A stretch of DNA of 64,000 nucleotides from Evernia prunastri (taxonomy: Eukaryota; Ascomycota; Lecanoromycetes; Lecanorales; Parmeliaceae): contig NKYR01000103.1 of assembly GCA_003184365.1 (NCBI GenBank), positions 1 to 64,000 on the forward strand. Direction: 5' to 3'. The notes below the pieces were generated by a model. It was not told where the DNA came from. It searched no databases and saw nothing but the letters and a program-made list of their open reading frames with translations. Positions 44,901 to 57,570 of this stretch are shown here, piece after piece. The first letter of the stretch is position 1. Every line of letters starts with the position of its first letter. Both the position numbers and the translations under genes were made by a program.

Positions 44901-45805
44901 GCACGACTGCCACCCCGACGCAGGATTTAAATTGCATGACTCGAATGCAGGGCCTGAATAAAGCTAACCAATGGACAGAGAATTAATTATAAGGGAGGTC
45001 CCTTGAGCCCCCCTTCGCTTGTCACTGCCAATATTTAAAATCCAATCATTTTGCGACACCGACTGCCACACACCGACTTTTGATCCACCGGGAGCGATAT
45101 TTTTGGCCCTTCCCAGTGAACATGAGATGACTGATGCAAATCGTATTAATAGGACGAATCATCAGAATCCTGGATCGTAAATGACCAAAGGTAATCTCAC
45201 ATGTCATTTGACCCACAGCCTTGTAAGGACATAAGGCTACCTAGATCAAAAAACGCGCTGGAGCTTTGTTTACCAGAACTCACACAGAATTTTTTATGCT
45301 TTCCGTTCTTCAGGAACCACCGAAGACGTTGTATGCGGTTATTGCCATACGGCCTTTGCTGGCCTTAAAAATCGTGCAGCAGGGACTCAGCAATCGTACG
45401 CGCTATGCTTGTCTTTAAACCTCCGTCTCTACTTATTATCATAGTTTCATTTCCGCTCTTCAACTTTTCATCCTACAGTCACGGTTACTGCTACGACGCT
45501 CATATGAATTGTGCCTATAGCTTTGGCGCAGAAGAGCTTGACAGGAGTAACGGAACATGAGAGCCTCGTCTCAAGACCTTGGGTCATTCGCAAAAGACAC
45601 GCGCCTGATGCTTGGCTTCCAATCCCAATACGTGTTTCTCGGATCAGCAGTCCAGCCAGCTAATGTCACATAGTAGACAAAGTCCCTGATGGTTACAGAT
45701 GAGATATAGGGTCCGAAATTCAAGCTCCCGTCAAATCGCCAGTGTCATCTGGAGCGTTAAATTGCAAAAAGAGTACGTGGATGCACGTCCCCCATCCTAT
45801 TCCAC

Positions 45806-46159
45806 TTGCTCAAGGGGGCAATCGCTGACCTGGGTGGAGTGTCAGTCCCTTGCGTACCTTCTTACAATATCCCTACTTTCACGCCACCCTTCGCCTATGG
45901 GAATTCCTACATAGAAAAGACTGTCCACCAATTGCATTCAGCTGCGCTATACCATGTCAAAGGCAGTCAGGAACGGGAAGATCGTCGAAGGCATCACCAT
46001 CACACGATTGATCTCTCTTTCATGACTCAGAAACTATACTCTCGGCACTCTCGGATCTCAGGAGCTTGCAATTTGGCCTACAAAGCAATCAGAAAAGTAG
46101 CAGATACAGATTTCCATACCCTCAAAAGGTCGAAGCTCTCATTCGGTCCGAAGACATAG
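45806..46159 (+). pseudogene. coding trace with counterpart at 34488-34730
   Basis: The plus frame reads GAIADLGGVSVPCVPSYNIP, then PPFAYGNSYIEK and LHSAALYHVKG. The frame at 34488-34730 gives the parallel GATADLGEHLVLCVPSYLIP. Keeping amino-acid similarity in register between two diverged copies suggests an ancestral protein-coding exon. No family recognised and no complete gene could be built around either copy. Confidence 0.35.
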
Positions 46160-47639
46160 CAACCGAGGTCTTGGACCACGTCTAGATAGTTCGTTGAGAG
46201 TCGAACGTCCGACTGTCCTCGTGTCTCTGCGACTGAGAAGACTCCTCTACAAACCATATGGGAACTCAAACATTGCTCGGTGAGTGGTCCGGAGTGAATT
46301 CAAGGCGACATATCCGCGTTTGTTCAGTAACCGCTACATGGCAGTTGGTCATTTGATTACCCTACGAATCGGCCTATGGGTCCTTGCAAAAAATCAGAAA
46401 GGCTGGGATTATTGCGACTTCTTGATAACGCCCATTGACACCTCATACTAAAACCTGCCACCCGATCCAGGCGGTCACCGAAGGAAGACACAATGCTTTA
46501 TGACTATTAAATTTAAGAGCGGCATGGCCAATGGCATCCGCCATCATGGTGCACGGCTTTCCCGATTTTCCGTCTGAGACCTGGGCTCATACAACAACCA
46601 GTTTCGCGCCGAACCTACTGTTTATCAAAGCGAGTCAGTAGCTCTCCCCAAGCAGTCTCCATCTACAAATAGTGAATTGGCACTACTGGAAAGCACCAAG
46701 GTACCAGCGGCGTTTCAACCGCTGACTGAGAAAGCCGGGACTGACCCTGGGATGGACTCCACAGGAGAATACTCTTGGTAATCGCTGACAGGTCAGAGAA
46801 AACTAGAGAAATGAAAGAGACTCGTTACCTGCGTCGAGCTATCGCTATAACCTGATTGCTTGAATCCCTTGCTGCTCGAAAATGACTCAGCCATACTCAC
46901 AGCTTGCTCTCGAAACCATCTTCTTGTCGACGTTGTCGGAGTCTCGGTACAGCTGATGGATAGTATTGCATATGCCGTGTTGGATCTCTGGCTAGGCTTT
47001 CTGCTCGTCCTGCTCTCGTACACACGATTAGGCAGTGGTATCTGTTACTTGGCTCCTTTCTAGCAGCGCCTACGAGCTTTTGGTGAAGCCTCTTATCATC
47101 CCGTCATTGCATCTGCTCATACTTACTTGGCCCTAGGCAAATATGAAAAAGCCTTGTCTCCGTGCTTCTGCGACGCAGTCTCTTCTGCCCGCAGACTACA
47201 CGACCCTCCTACTCACAGGAACCAGAGTCTTTTGACCAACAACTCAATTTGAGGCCCCCTTTGGGCGATGACCTCCAGTTGGGCACGGTGACACGGGATG
47301 TAAGTAACAATGCAGAAGACAGGGTCTTATGGTTATTGCAATTTGTACGCCAAATTACACTCTTCGAAGCGCGAGACTGTCACCAGGACTACCTATCCAA
47401 TTACTAAAACTCATAGAAAGCGTTAGACTCAAACATACGTGCGTTTCTCCTCTATTTATTTTTTTCTCGATATACAGACCTCAGGGCTTACTACAGTGTC
47501 AAGCAGTATCCTCCTATTGAACTCTCGTTCACTCCTCAACCATCGAAATATAAGCCAGCGCAGCTTCCGATCACGCGCGTCTCCAGCATAGATCAATTGA
47601 GACTTCAAGAAACCTTTCCCATTGATTTCAGAACGAGTC

Positions 47640-48621
47640 AGATTCCTTCCGAACATAACGATCGTGCACGAAATGCCGTTTCGAGTTCTCTCCACCGAAC
47701 CAGGACTATCGACAAACACGCCGTATTCCACCCTCATTTATACATCCTCAGGCCTTGCTATTCAATGTGATCGTCTTCACACTTCTTTACAATGTTCGAG
47801 GTCCTCGGATCAACAACCCAGTCCAATCGTCGGCTCAGAAATACAACATCTGAGTTACCAACAAGACCCCGCAGCTTCCGAAAGCGACTCCACTTTCACC
47901 TCCCTAGCAGCGAGCTACCTCCAGATACCATTTACAACATGCGTTCTTGCCATTTGAGGCGTCCTCAACACAAGAAGAGCAGGGATACGGGCACGGCAGG
48001 TCCTGACGGGTCTTGTTCAGGAAGTGTTGAAACACAGGACAAGGCACGGGCATGGAATCACTGAATAAGGGCTAGGAGAAGGAACGATATAAGACATTTC
48101 AAGTTTATCTCTCGAAATTTCTGCGTTTTCTATAAGTCCAGCCACCAGGGGCCTAGAGGAACACAACCGCAGTCTCTTCTCACAATTTTCTGCAATTGCA
48201 CGAAGTCCGCTGAACGGAATGACATAACTAGGATCAAACAACCAGACCTTTGTCATCGAAAAGTTCTGATCATCCTTGAAACCACTACGATATCTCTTCT
48301 CCGTGCTGCGCATGCCCTGAAATGAAATCGAACTGTTTTAAGGGGCTATAACTTGGGGGTCCGCATCTGATGGTTCTCACGCCACAAAGTTGAGAGATCT
48401 GTGGGTTGGTTTCGGGTGTTGTGGTCTGTCCGGATGAAGGAATCGAGCAAGGACGTATACTCGTAAAGGGACCAGCACTTCGTCGCGAGCAGTTTGTTCT
48501 CCAGTACCTAGGAAATGAGGAAACGAATAGTTTCGGGTGTCCATCTACCATTGGTGAAGACATGGAGGGTATACGCGAGGACTCAAAACGTTCACGGGCC
48601 TGGGTTCTAGATCTTCATTAG
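47640..48621 (+). pseudogene. remnant of an NRPS-type adenylation domain
   Basis: Two separated pieces match the order of adenylation-domain core motifs. Near 47732-47755 LIYTSSG follows ITIVHEMPF and STNTPY, resembling core A3 (xIYTSGSTG) and the strand before it. Near 48400-48620 the frame reads GLVSGVVVCPDEGIEQGRILVKGPALRRE, then YLGNEET and SF, and a later RSRAWVLDL. This resembles the G-x-x-x-x-VVDP...GELLVEGP.LAR.YL...EKT..F stretch of cores A5-A7 in fungal NRPSs. The two pieces are about 240 codons apart, near the expected 200. Stops interrupt both, and no condensation or carrier domain was found. Such enzymes activate amino or aryl acids as adenylates; here only a fossil remains. Confidence 0.5.
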
Positions 48622-51607
48622 AAAGGGCCGTAGAGTAGTAGCAGAAGGCTTACATTGCAGAGTACCGAGTCTGAACAACCCAGTGACTGATGTTCTAATG
48701 GGGTTCTTAATCCATCCGCTCGATCCGCCGAGATATAAGAGCCAAGTATCTTAGCCTTGCTAGCGAGAGGTGTGAAGCTTCGCGTACCAATTGTCATGAC
48801 TCGATCCTGTCTTTCTTCCGACCTCCTCAATCTTGATCTCACTCAGCCCGAACAGTATGATAGCAAGCTTCGCAGGTTTAGGTAGACCACAGCCCCTTTG
48901 GTGTAGTTTGACCTTTCAAGCTGTTGTCCCGAACCTGTCCCAATGGCGTGGACGGCTGTTCCAAGATCTTTCACTGTAGCAGGTGTTGTTTTAGCCAGCT
49001 CCAAGCGAGTCGTAGACTTAGAGCTTAATCGACAATGAAGCCGCAATCGTAGCCGACGAGGTTCAAGGCAGGTGACTGGCGTTTTCCGACGAGGTGCCAT
49101 TGAAAGAATTGGTTTCACGCTGTTTCGAGCCTTCAACGTGACTCGGGCTGTAGGAGTAAATAGTATTCTCTAGTGAGATGACTCTTGGCCCTCCTTCACG
49201 TTAGACGTAATTGCGCTTTCTCACTTTGCCGCTGCTCGCCCATGGAGAGGTTTTCAGGATAAAATCTCTGTAGGTGTAATTTAAACGAGATTCGTATCTG
49301 TGAGAGCAATAAAACGACGTCCACATACTGCCGGAGGCGAGTCATTCGTGGTAGCGGAGTGGGGTTCGCTGGTAGCATGCAGGTAATGTCCTCAGGGGCG
49401 TTTCGCCGTAAGGCGGTCGTCAGGACAATCCTCATTCCTGACTGAAAATAAGGTTGCAGTCCAAGCAGTAGAAAGAGCATTTCCAGTTCTAGAGAGCATT
49501 AACACGCTTCAACAGGATGCATAACAAGTCTCCACTTCTCCCAACTCTAGACTCCTCTACGCACGTGCGGAAAATTTTCGTAGAATCTTCCACAAGCCCC
49601 TGAATAGGGATCACTTTCTGAGTACCAAATCTAATAGAGTTAGTACCTCTGGACCTGCGGCACAAACACAACCTCTGCATGAATTAATCCGTCATCCTTA
49701 CCAATCAGATACTCTACCAAGGGGACATAAGCCAATCAGCGCCTATCATCGTAAACACTGGTCCACAGTCCCTGGGGGCTAGCCTTCTGATCTGGCGGTG
49801 AACGAGCGGTATGGACAGCAAATATTTCACATTTCAAAGACAGAATTTTTGGTGAAATCTCGGACTGTGGGATTATGGGGCCCCCAACACTCTCCTACAA
49901 GCCCTCAAGTCCAGGAAGAAATAAAAAAAGTATGCTAATAGAGCGGGTCGCGTTGATCCTTGCGCCTTTTCCGCCTTTTACCTCCTAACGCCCAATTTCT
50001 TAGCCTTGCGGCATCTGAGTAGTCGGGTCCTTAAGGGGGAGGGCTGGATTGGGCCTTGGATGTGAATCATCGAAGCTAAGCTGACAGATCAGCCGCGGGA
50101 GGCTCACAACCTACGGCAAACAAACAAGCTGATTCCACAATTTATTTATGATTTTTTTTATCACAGGACTTAACGACGTAGGACCCTTTACAAGAGGTTG
50201 GGATGGACAGCCATGCATGGTGGTCAGGGTATTCCCTTCGTAGCGCCAGGGCTGTGTCGGACCTACTCCAGAGGCAGAGACCGAAAACCTCATTTACGTG
50301 TAGAAGTGAAGCCGATCGAACACCGAAAAGACCAATGCAGGGTACACATTCAAAAATGGAAAAAGATCAGAAAAGAAGAAGACGTCTCCTTAACAACACC
50401 CGCCTTGGCTGAGACGCAATGGGAACAAAAACCCGAGCAATGGCCATTTTCTACCCAACGCCCTGAATGACGGCTACTTTGACCAAGAAGCGGTGACGAT
50501 GGCCTACCGCCTACAAGCTCTTGTATTGGGCGGGATAAGAAGTGAGAGTCCAGCCGCTTTGACCGTTAATTAATTTCAACCTGTCGAGTTGTTTCGAGCT
50601 GCAAAGCTACAACAGGGGTATAAAGCTGCATAATGCCAGGCTGGTAAATTCTCAGTCCCTTGCTTAAAAAAATGTGTTAACCAGCCTGCATGGAATTTTG
50701 GTCAACATAATGTAGGAGACGCAAACAGCTTCCGATAGGACGAAACAATCTGTCTTTTTTCCACGTCGAGGGCTGCAGGAACCTTCCTAGAGAGGGAAGA
50801 AAATACTCTACTCCAGGCATTCCTCGTTGCCATCCGAGGAGGGATACGGGCGATTCTTACGGTGTCCCTCATTAGGATCCGGTACATACCCACCTAGTAT
50901 GCATATTCAGCCTTGTTGTTGTTTTCTAGAGATCAGCTGGCAATTCCGCCAATCTGACGCGACTTTATCAGACACCCATGTCTCAAGCCTGAATAACCCT
51001 TACTAAATGTGGACAAAGAATCCAACACTTGTCGACCGCAGCCAAATGATAGAAAGATTATTCGGCCTGAGACTGTCCAATACCCGGGTGAGCATACCTG
51101 GCGCCGAGAAGCCCCAGCCAAACGGAAGATTGTTTACCCGCGTAGACCTGAAACGTTCGCCAGTCCTTTGTCATATGTCCTGACAAGGACCATGTACAAC
51201 ATTTGATAATGCTTCGTATGTGAAGACGGTGGAAATGGCCTCATGCAGACTCAAACACCATTGACATCCATTTTGCACAAGAACCGCCCCAAAGATGCCG
51301 ACGGAACACTCGGTCACGGAAATTGCACGCCACTTCCAAGTACATGAGCAAATGCACGGGCACATACCGTACGTTGACTTTCATTAAGAGATGCATGGAA
51401 CTAGATATGCAGAGCTGACGACAGCGCTGGCGAAGGAGACTCAGAGTTAATTTCAGTCCAGTCATTCCTTGATTCCCACAATTAGACCAACAACATATCC
51501 GACCAACCAGAAATCACTCTGGGCCATTTTGTTATAACGGGCTCTTCCCTGTCACAGGACCTTTTCCTTCAGTCTTACACACGCAACAACTTCGACACCC
51601 TTCAGCA

Positions 51608-52035
51608 ATGTCCCGATCCATCATGTCTATATCAGATACCAAAGCTCAAAGGAAGCATGAGCCTCACAGCGACACTCAAGGTCATCGTCCCAATGTTCAC
51701 GGGTTTAAAGAAGCTGTCGGAGGGCAGGGATACCGGTATGGGTGCTGAAAACGCGTCCATTATGTGAGACAGAAGGATTGCTGATGCGAGGTGACAGAAG
51801 TACAACTCTGGGCTCGCTCAGACAATGCTCTTGGGCTAATCTTGCTCTTTCTCCGTCTCTCGGCTATATGATGGACCGGTGGTTGTATGATGGACCATAT
51901 GACACGTTCCATTTCCAGGAGTTTGAACACGAAAACCCATTAAGCGACAGACCAAGATTCTGCACCGCGAGGAAGTCTTCGGAGAGGGAACCCGGGGGTC
52001 TTCGCACCCAGAGCGGAGTGGAACATTCTCGTTGA
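51608..52035 (+). CDS. small hydrophilic protein of unknown function, paralogue of 37270-37631
   Basis: Exon 1 51608-51735, intron 51736-51797 (62 nt, GTATGG to GACAG, with a TTGCTGATG branch site) and exon 2 51798-52035 give 121 residues. The intron has the same phase (2), the same codon context (an Arg codon split CG|N) and the same length as in the paralogue at 37270. Exon 1 ends GFKEAVGGQGYR; exon 2 carries DRWLYDGPYDTFHFQEFEHE and ends LRTQSGVEHSR. There is no signal peptide, membrane segment or known motif. A second in-frame ATG at 51623 lines up better with the other copy and may be the true start. Expression and function are unknown. Confidence 0.5.
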
Positions 52036-54896
52036 ATCCTACACGCAAGTGCATCCTCCATCATCTATCTTGGCCGCAAATTCTAACACGAGAACCTCCA
52101 GTCACCTTCAAGATTTCTCGAATACCCTCGCCGAAGAGCTTTGCTCGAAAGGAGCTTCGTTGGAAGATAACCCGGTATCTGACGGGAGGGCATGGCGAGA
52201 ACTTTGATGTTACAAGACTACACTGCGTTCGAAGCCTTCGATACCTTCGAAGAGCTCCTTTGCTTCATGACATCTCTTGGCGAGACGAGCTTGCTTTGCT
52301 TGGAAGACGGAATGTTTCAAGATATTGGACAGAGCTTCGCGGACTTTACACAATCCTTATTCCAGATGTTTTCTTTCAAAACGGACATTCAACACGAATT
52401 TCTCACCGTATCAGTACTTCACCCCATAGAGGAGAAATGATATATCATCTTTTGATGGTCCTTCCATATCATACAATATTGCGTGTCGATGATTGAGGTA
52501 GATGTAGGTCGACGATGCCGGTGAGAAAGCAGGCTGGAGAGCTAGCACACTATCAAACGGCGCTCTTGGACCCAGCAATAGTGGATATGAGAAATTCAAC
52601 TACGCTCAGCAGAATTTGTAAATTAAATGATATCCTGATACAACATCGAACCAAAGGGCGGCCCGAATGATCCAGCTCGGTATAAGTTGCCTCAAATGTT
52701 ACAAAAGGCGGCCCGAATATCCCAGCACGCTAGGACAAATCACGTGCCCTCGGCTCGAGATATAGAGGACTAAATCATAAAAGGTTAGCACCTCAGTCGA
52801 GAATCTTGGCGTAGGCAGGAGACCTTGGAGTCACCTTTTCTTTATCTCACAGTTGTAAACTCAATTGAGCAACTGCCCCAGCGAGATGAACCTCTAAGGC
52901 CAGTTCGAACTGTCTACGAATAGGCTTGAACCGACCTAGACGCATGATCCGTACTCCTAGTACCAGTCCAGACGAAAGATCCAGAACTCGGGGCAGACCA
53001 TCGGGCGCCTTGACTAGTATATCCCGGTCCTTAAGATGTCCAACTAACTGTTCATCATGAGCATCACCGTTTTTTTCCTGTTCCCGCTCATCGGTCGCAG
53101 GGATACTTCGCACACCCTTGCCGTTGGATTCCTGAGGGGGGGAAAATGGAAGCCGATGAGCAGAACATCAACCCTGTCTCTTAAGTACGATCACCGTTCT
53201 TTTACAACAAGGGAAACCCTGATCGTGGGGGCTTTCGCTTAAGATAGGGCGTCAGAAGGCGCCCCTCAAAAACCGCAAGGTCAGGTCCTGGTCAACGTTG
53301 CATTTTATCTCTTCGAATAGGTACGTCGCCTAACCGGTATACCCTCCGATTCGTGCCCCTTTGTGGGATTTGGCTACGCAGTGTGCCGTCAAACGTGTGT
53401 ACGCCGCATAAACCGGGACCTTTGAGATTCGCGCAGCTCAAAGAATTTACCATCAAAATTGCCTGCATCTCTGGTTATCCTCGATCGATTAGGAAGAACT
53501 GACTGCGGCTGGCTACCGGGAGACCGAACCACTAGTATATCAATGGTATGATCAAGTTGAAAATGTGAATGACGCTGTCTCTCTTCTTCCTAGGATGGCC
53601 ATCCACCTTTTTGATTGCACCGGAGTTCGAAGGTCATAGCACGAGGCGGCGTCTTTGTGCCGCTTGGTGGCTTTTTTGAGTCGGGGAAGCGGGGAAAACA
53701 TTATCCTGCCGCTCACACATGGGACATAAACCTGGTTTTTGGGCACAGTAAGGCTTAGCGCTAGAGCAATCTTACAGGGTAGGCAGCGATCGGCCTCGAA
53801 AATGCTGGACCCTCGGCTCTACTGTGTACGTGCCGATGCGTATCTACTCTCATTTTGGACTCGTCCACGCGAATCGGGCAGGACACAGAAAGCCTAGAAC
53901 CAGTGTCCATGGTAGCAAGGGTGACTCAAGTTTTCATTTCTTCTACAGAATCATCAGCAATCGACTAAGAACGCATCATAGTTCTCACAAAATTACTAAA
54001 TGTAGCCGTGTCATGGAACGTGGGTTGCTCTCTGTGGGGGGGGAAGACTTGTCGTCATTGGGTGGTTGGTCATCCCAGCCGGCCTTCACAACAGTAACGG
54101 CGCATGAGATTGTTTTTCGTCATCCGGGTAGACTCAATAGCGTGATAGCAGGAGGGTTTGTTTTGGATTTTGGCGCATGTCTTCAGATGTTTTGTTGGCA
54201 ACGACACATCCTTCATCTAGGTTGATACTAACCAGCAATACTTTGGAAATGATAACGCTTCTAAAGACGGTATCTGTTTCTAGTCACTTTTGGCGCTATG
54301 TACCACAATCCTCTCATCCTACCGATGGGAACATCAGCTTACTTCGCCGGGTTACCGGACCGTCGAAGTCTTTTTTTCGCTTAGGATCGAAGCGCGAGCC
54401 TGCTACCGAGTTGAAGCCATGCTATGATTTGTGAAGTTCGCTCCCTGCAGTCTTCTCGCAGTGGGGCCCGATAGCTTAATAAACCACCCACCAAAAAGCC
54501 GACTTCGTTTCACCTGCCCTCCCGTCATAAATTGGGACTTTTCATTCACTAGTGTCTCGCAAGGGTATGGGATTGGATGCTCTGGACATGGGTTTTTTGT
54601 AAGAACGCCAACGCACATCTTTCCCAATCTAGCTTACTTAATTTCGAGTCTTGCCGACATCCCGGGCTTACCTTAGCACGCTGAGCTTCGATGAGGCTCT
54701 CCCTTACAGCTAAAAGCCATCGCATTGTCACGTCTCTGGTGAGCTGGAAGTCTGCCGTCTACTCTGCAGACTAGAGCGTCTTCTCAATAAGACTTGGATT
54801 TCCCACTTTTCATTTGGTAGCCTTGTCTGCCTGGATTTTGATTCTCGAGGATCCGACCAGAAGCAACCACGACATCTAGTCACAGCCCACAAGACG

Positions 54897-56314
54897 ATGA
54901 GCTCTCGATATTTGATCGTAATAGAGCTACCGGAGGGATCGTGCTCTCCCCAAGTACTCGAAAGTATACTCCGCCAAGTGAGAGAGTTTTTTGACAGATT
55001 ATCGAGCGGGCTTTATGACTTTACAGGTCAACGTCTCAAAGTGACGTGAGTCTGGGACTCAGCAACCCATGACAGTTCTCAGCTGACATTCTGTCATGTT
55101 ACAGTATCGGTCCATGGGAAGGACAGCATTGCGTGTGGGCGGGAGACTGTTCGGTCGAGGTGGCTCAGAACTCGCAAAACAATACTTCCACCCCAACGTC
55201 AACGACCATTTTTCCGGGAAATTTTGCGAGAAATGTGGGCTATGGAGCAAGTCTGGCACAAGATGACGGAGTGCATACGTGCGTCTTGTATACCGATGGT
55301 TGCGCTTAGACACGACTGACTGCCCTAGGTTGGTCCAGCAACAAGGCTTCGACGGGCAAGCCTTTGTTGGGGAAAGCCGTGAGCTCGGACAACACTCGAC
55401 ACAAGTCGTGAATCTCGAAAATCACCACATTCTCTTCCCGTCAGTGCTTCGTTCCTCCTCTCTCATTATTCGTGGAACAACATCTTACAAGTTTCCATAT
55501 TAGCGATCACAACATTGGAATTCCTTACAGTGCCTCGTCCCTACCATTCATAGGACAATCCCATTTCCCACAAAACAACCCACAAAGATTCAACGTCGAT
55601 ACTCCGCCTTTACAGCCGTTGCACCAAATATTACCATCCAACGCCGCAACCCTCTCACAAGCGCAGCAGAACGAAGTCAGCCCTCGAACTAGCGACGAGA
55701 TCCTCATACGCCGCGCCGCCAATAACCTATCCGCAAGACCTGTCTCCGACCTCGCCGTTTCCCCGGTGGAAAGACACCACGGACTGCGATGGGCGATTCC
55801 CTCTGCTCCCGCTGACTACATGACACCTGGACCCGGTGGGCCGAGCGAATCGCGCTCTGCGTCTCGCCAGCGGGGGCAGAAAGATATCTTGAAGTGAGAA
55901 ATATCATTCGCGACTCTTAAGAATGCTCCAATTAGATATGAGCCCTCAGAATAATTACACTCGCTATGGTCAGAAAGGCACGCTCGACGCGCAGGACGGT
56001 GGTGAAGACGCTTGCGGTATCGCACAGCTACGGGTTCTTTTCCCTACCTGTATCGCAGGCAACCATGTCCTCATTTCCGATGTATGTATTTTAACCACTG
56101 CAAATCCGTAGAGATCTGTCTTATCACATGCCATAAAGACCAACTGCAGAGCATACCCCAACCTTTTAACTTTCGGCTGACCGAAAGCGTAGCCCTCATT
56201 CGGCACCCAGAGCATGATAAACCACCATCCGATCTTCGTGAAATTTCAGAATCAGTACAAGCCACGAAAAAGAAGCCGACTCTGCCCAACGCGCACGATG
56301 CCCGCATATCCTAG
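54897..56314 (+). CDS. six-exon gene, unknown protein
   Basis: Exons 54897-55045, 55105-55278, 55329-55439, 55504-55835, 55936-56081 and 56150-56314 give 358 residues with every phase matching. Introns have GTGAGT, GTGCGT, GTCAGT, GTGGGC and GTATGT donors. The least certain joint is exon 4 to 5: if the GTGGGC donor is not used, translation ends at 55897 (275 residues). The N-terminus (MSSRYLIVIELPEGSCSPQV, then ILRQVREFFDRLSSGLYDF) looks like a small folded domain. The middle is rich in Gln, Asn, Ser and Pro and probably disordered. Exon 5 has GGEDACGIAQLRVLFPTC, and the tail is basic (QATKKKPTLP). No signal peptide or known domain. It sits just beyond the duplicated region. Confidence 0.6.
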
Positions 56315-56612
56315 TGCTCAGTACCAGGGAAAACTTTAAAAGTATGTTCGACAGGGACATGATCTAGAGTGACACGATGCCATCTATATACAAATGTGGG
56401 TGAACAGGAGGGAACAGGACGGAGATGAACGCAAGGTCTCTGGAAGAGATGCAATAAATAAAAAAGGGGTTGGAAGGGCCAAGTGTGTATATGTACAAAG
56501 CGCGCTCACGGCGCGTATCCCCTTTGCCAGCCACACGTCCGAAATACCGACACATTTTGTACGTACAAACCCATTCCCACCGTGCCAAAAATCCCCAGAA
56601 TCCCACTCCACC
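56315..56612. other. convergent spacer
   Basis: It lies between the 3' end of the six-exon gene and the 3' end of the minus-strand pseudogene. Overlapping Pro-rich frames on the plus strand (56394-56890) are antisense shadows of the pseudogene. Confidence 0.45.
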
Positions 56613-57570
56613 CTACCTCCCTCCCACCTTCCGCAACTCCATCCTCAAAGCCAGCACCTCAATACCCCCAGCCGTCCCACCAGCCCCCAAATCGAACACG
56701 AACTCATCCAGCGTCACCCCATCGAAGACGAGCTCATCGACCCCCATCCACGAAAACGCACGTCGGGGTTCCACCTGTCCTCGAACGCTCTTTCGTCCTG
56801 GAAGACGGCCCTGAATACGACCTCGGAACCACCCGTGCCGGACGCTGGGGATTTCAGGTTTGTGGGGTAGAGGCGAAAACTCAGCGCTAACGGGTCGATA
56901 TGGTTCAGGTCCGCAAAAGCAGCCCTAGCGTCGGTGCCATTGCTGGTGGTGAAGGCGGTTGCGGCCATGCCAGGCTGCCCGTCGTCCGCTACGATCGTCA
57001 TCGAGGAATCCGCATCTCCGGCCGCGGACGAAGGAGCACGGTAGACGCCCGCGTAAGCGGTCTGCGCCTGCCGTTGCGCCGTCCCTTGCAACGCCGGCAG
57101 GAGAGCGGTCCGCGAGCAGATCCGCGTAGACGTTTAGGTCCGGCGCGCCCTCTTGGTCAGCGGCCAAGGTGGCGAAACCGACGTCGTAGTCCGGCGTTGA
57201 GGCCGAGGTAGGAGTTGTACAGGCCGACGTCTTAGCCGAGTTTGGTGCAGACGTCCACGACGGGGGCGGTCGGCGCGTCGCCGGTTGCGCTGTGGAGTTT
57301 CTACAGGTGACCGACCGAGTTGACGAGGTTGGAGGTGTGGGTGACGGGTTTGAGCCAGTGGGAAGTTCGCGCGGGGGGGGAGGAGGGATGATGCGAGGAA
57401 GGAGGCTTTTGAGATCGCCGAGAGCGGACTGGATGGGCGACGCGGTGGCGATGGAAGTTGGGGCTGGAAAACTGGGCCCGAGGAGCGGGCACGGTTGAAA
57501 GGAGAGGATGCGAGGGAAAACTTAGGAAATTAGGTTGCCCAAGACGCAGGTTAGATGTAAGAACCACCAT
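56613..57570 (-). pseudogene. C-terminal part of a beta-lactamase-like serine hydrolase, decayed
   Basis: Read on the minus strand, the pieces line up as one protein: HWLKPVTHTSN, VVDVCTKLG, DVGLYNSYLGLNA, DYDVGFATLAAD, GAPDLNVYADLLAD, ALLPALQGTAQ, AYAGVYR, SMTIVADDGQPG, NGTD, PLALSFRLYPTNL, VVFRAVFQDE and DELVFDGVTLDEFVFDLG, ending before a stop at 56613-56615. This matches the C-terminal half of fungal beta-lactamase/transpeptidase-like secreted hydrolases as I know them. It is broken by stops at 57301-57303 and 57232-57234, and by frameshifts near 57195, 57110 and 56742-56746. The N-terminal catalytic part (SxxK and YxN motifs) is not found. The stretch is much more GC-rich than its surroundings. 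Confidence 0.7.

Larger units (their letters stand above)
42300..54800. repeat. diverged segmental tandem duplication, copy 2 (limits approximate)
   Basis: This is the counterpart of 30900-42050, with the landmark pairs listed there. Offsets range from about 11.3 to 14.3 kb, so insertions or deletions of one to three kilobases separate the copies. A 16-17 base T-run at about 43372-43388, absent from the counterpart, lies in it. Apart from 51608-52035 I find only pseudogene traces. Confidence 0.6.

Noticed and set aside
55894..55921. 28-nt intron joining exon 4 and exon 5 of the six-exon gene
   Set aside because: It is in frame but shorter than introns known to be spliced in fungi; the 100-nt intron 55836-55935 also keeps the frame.
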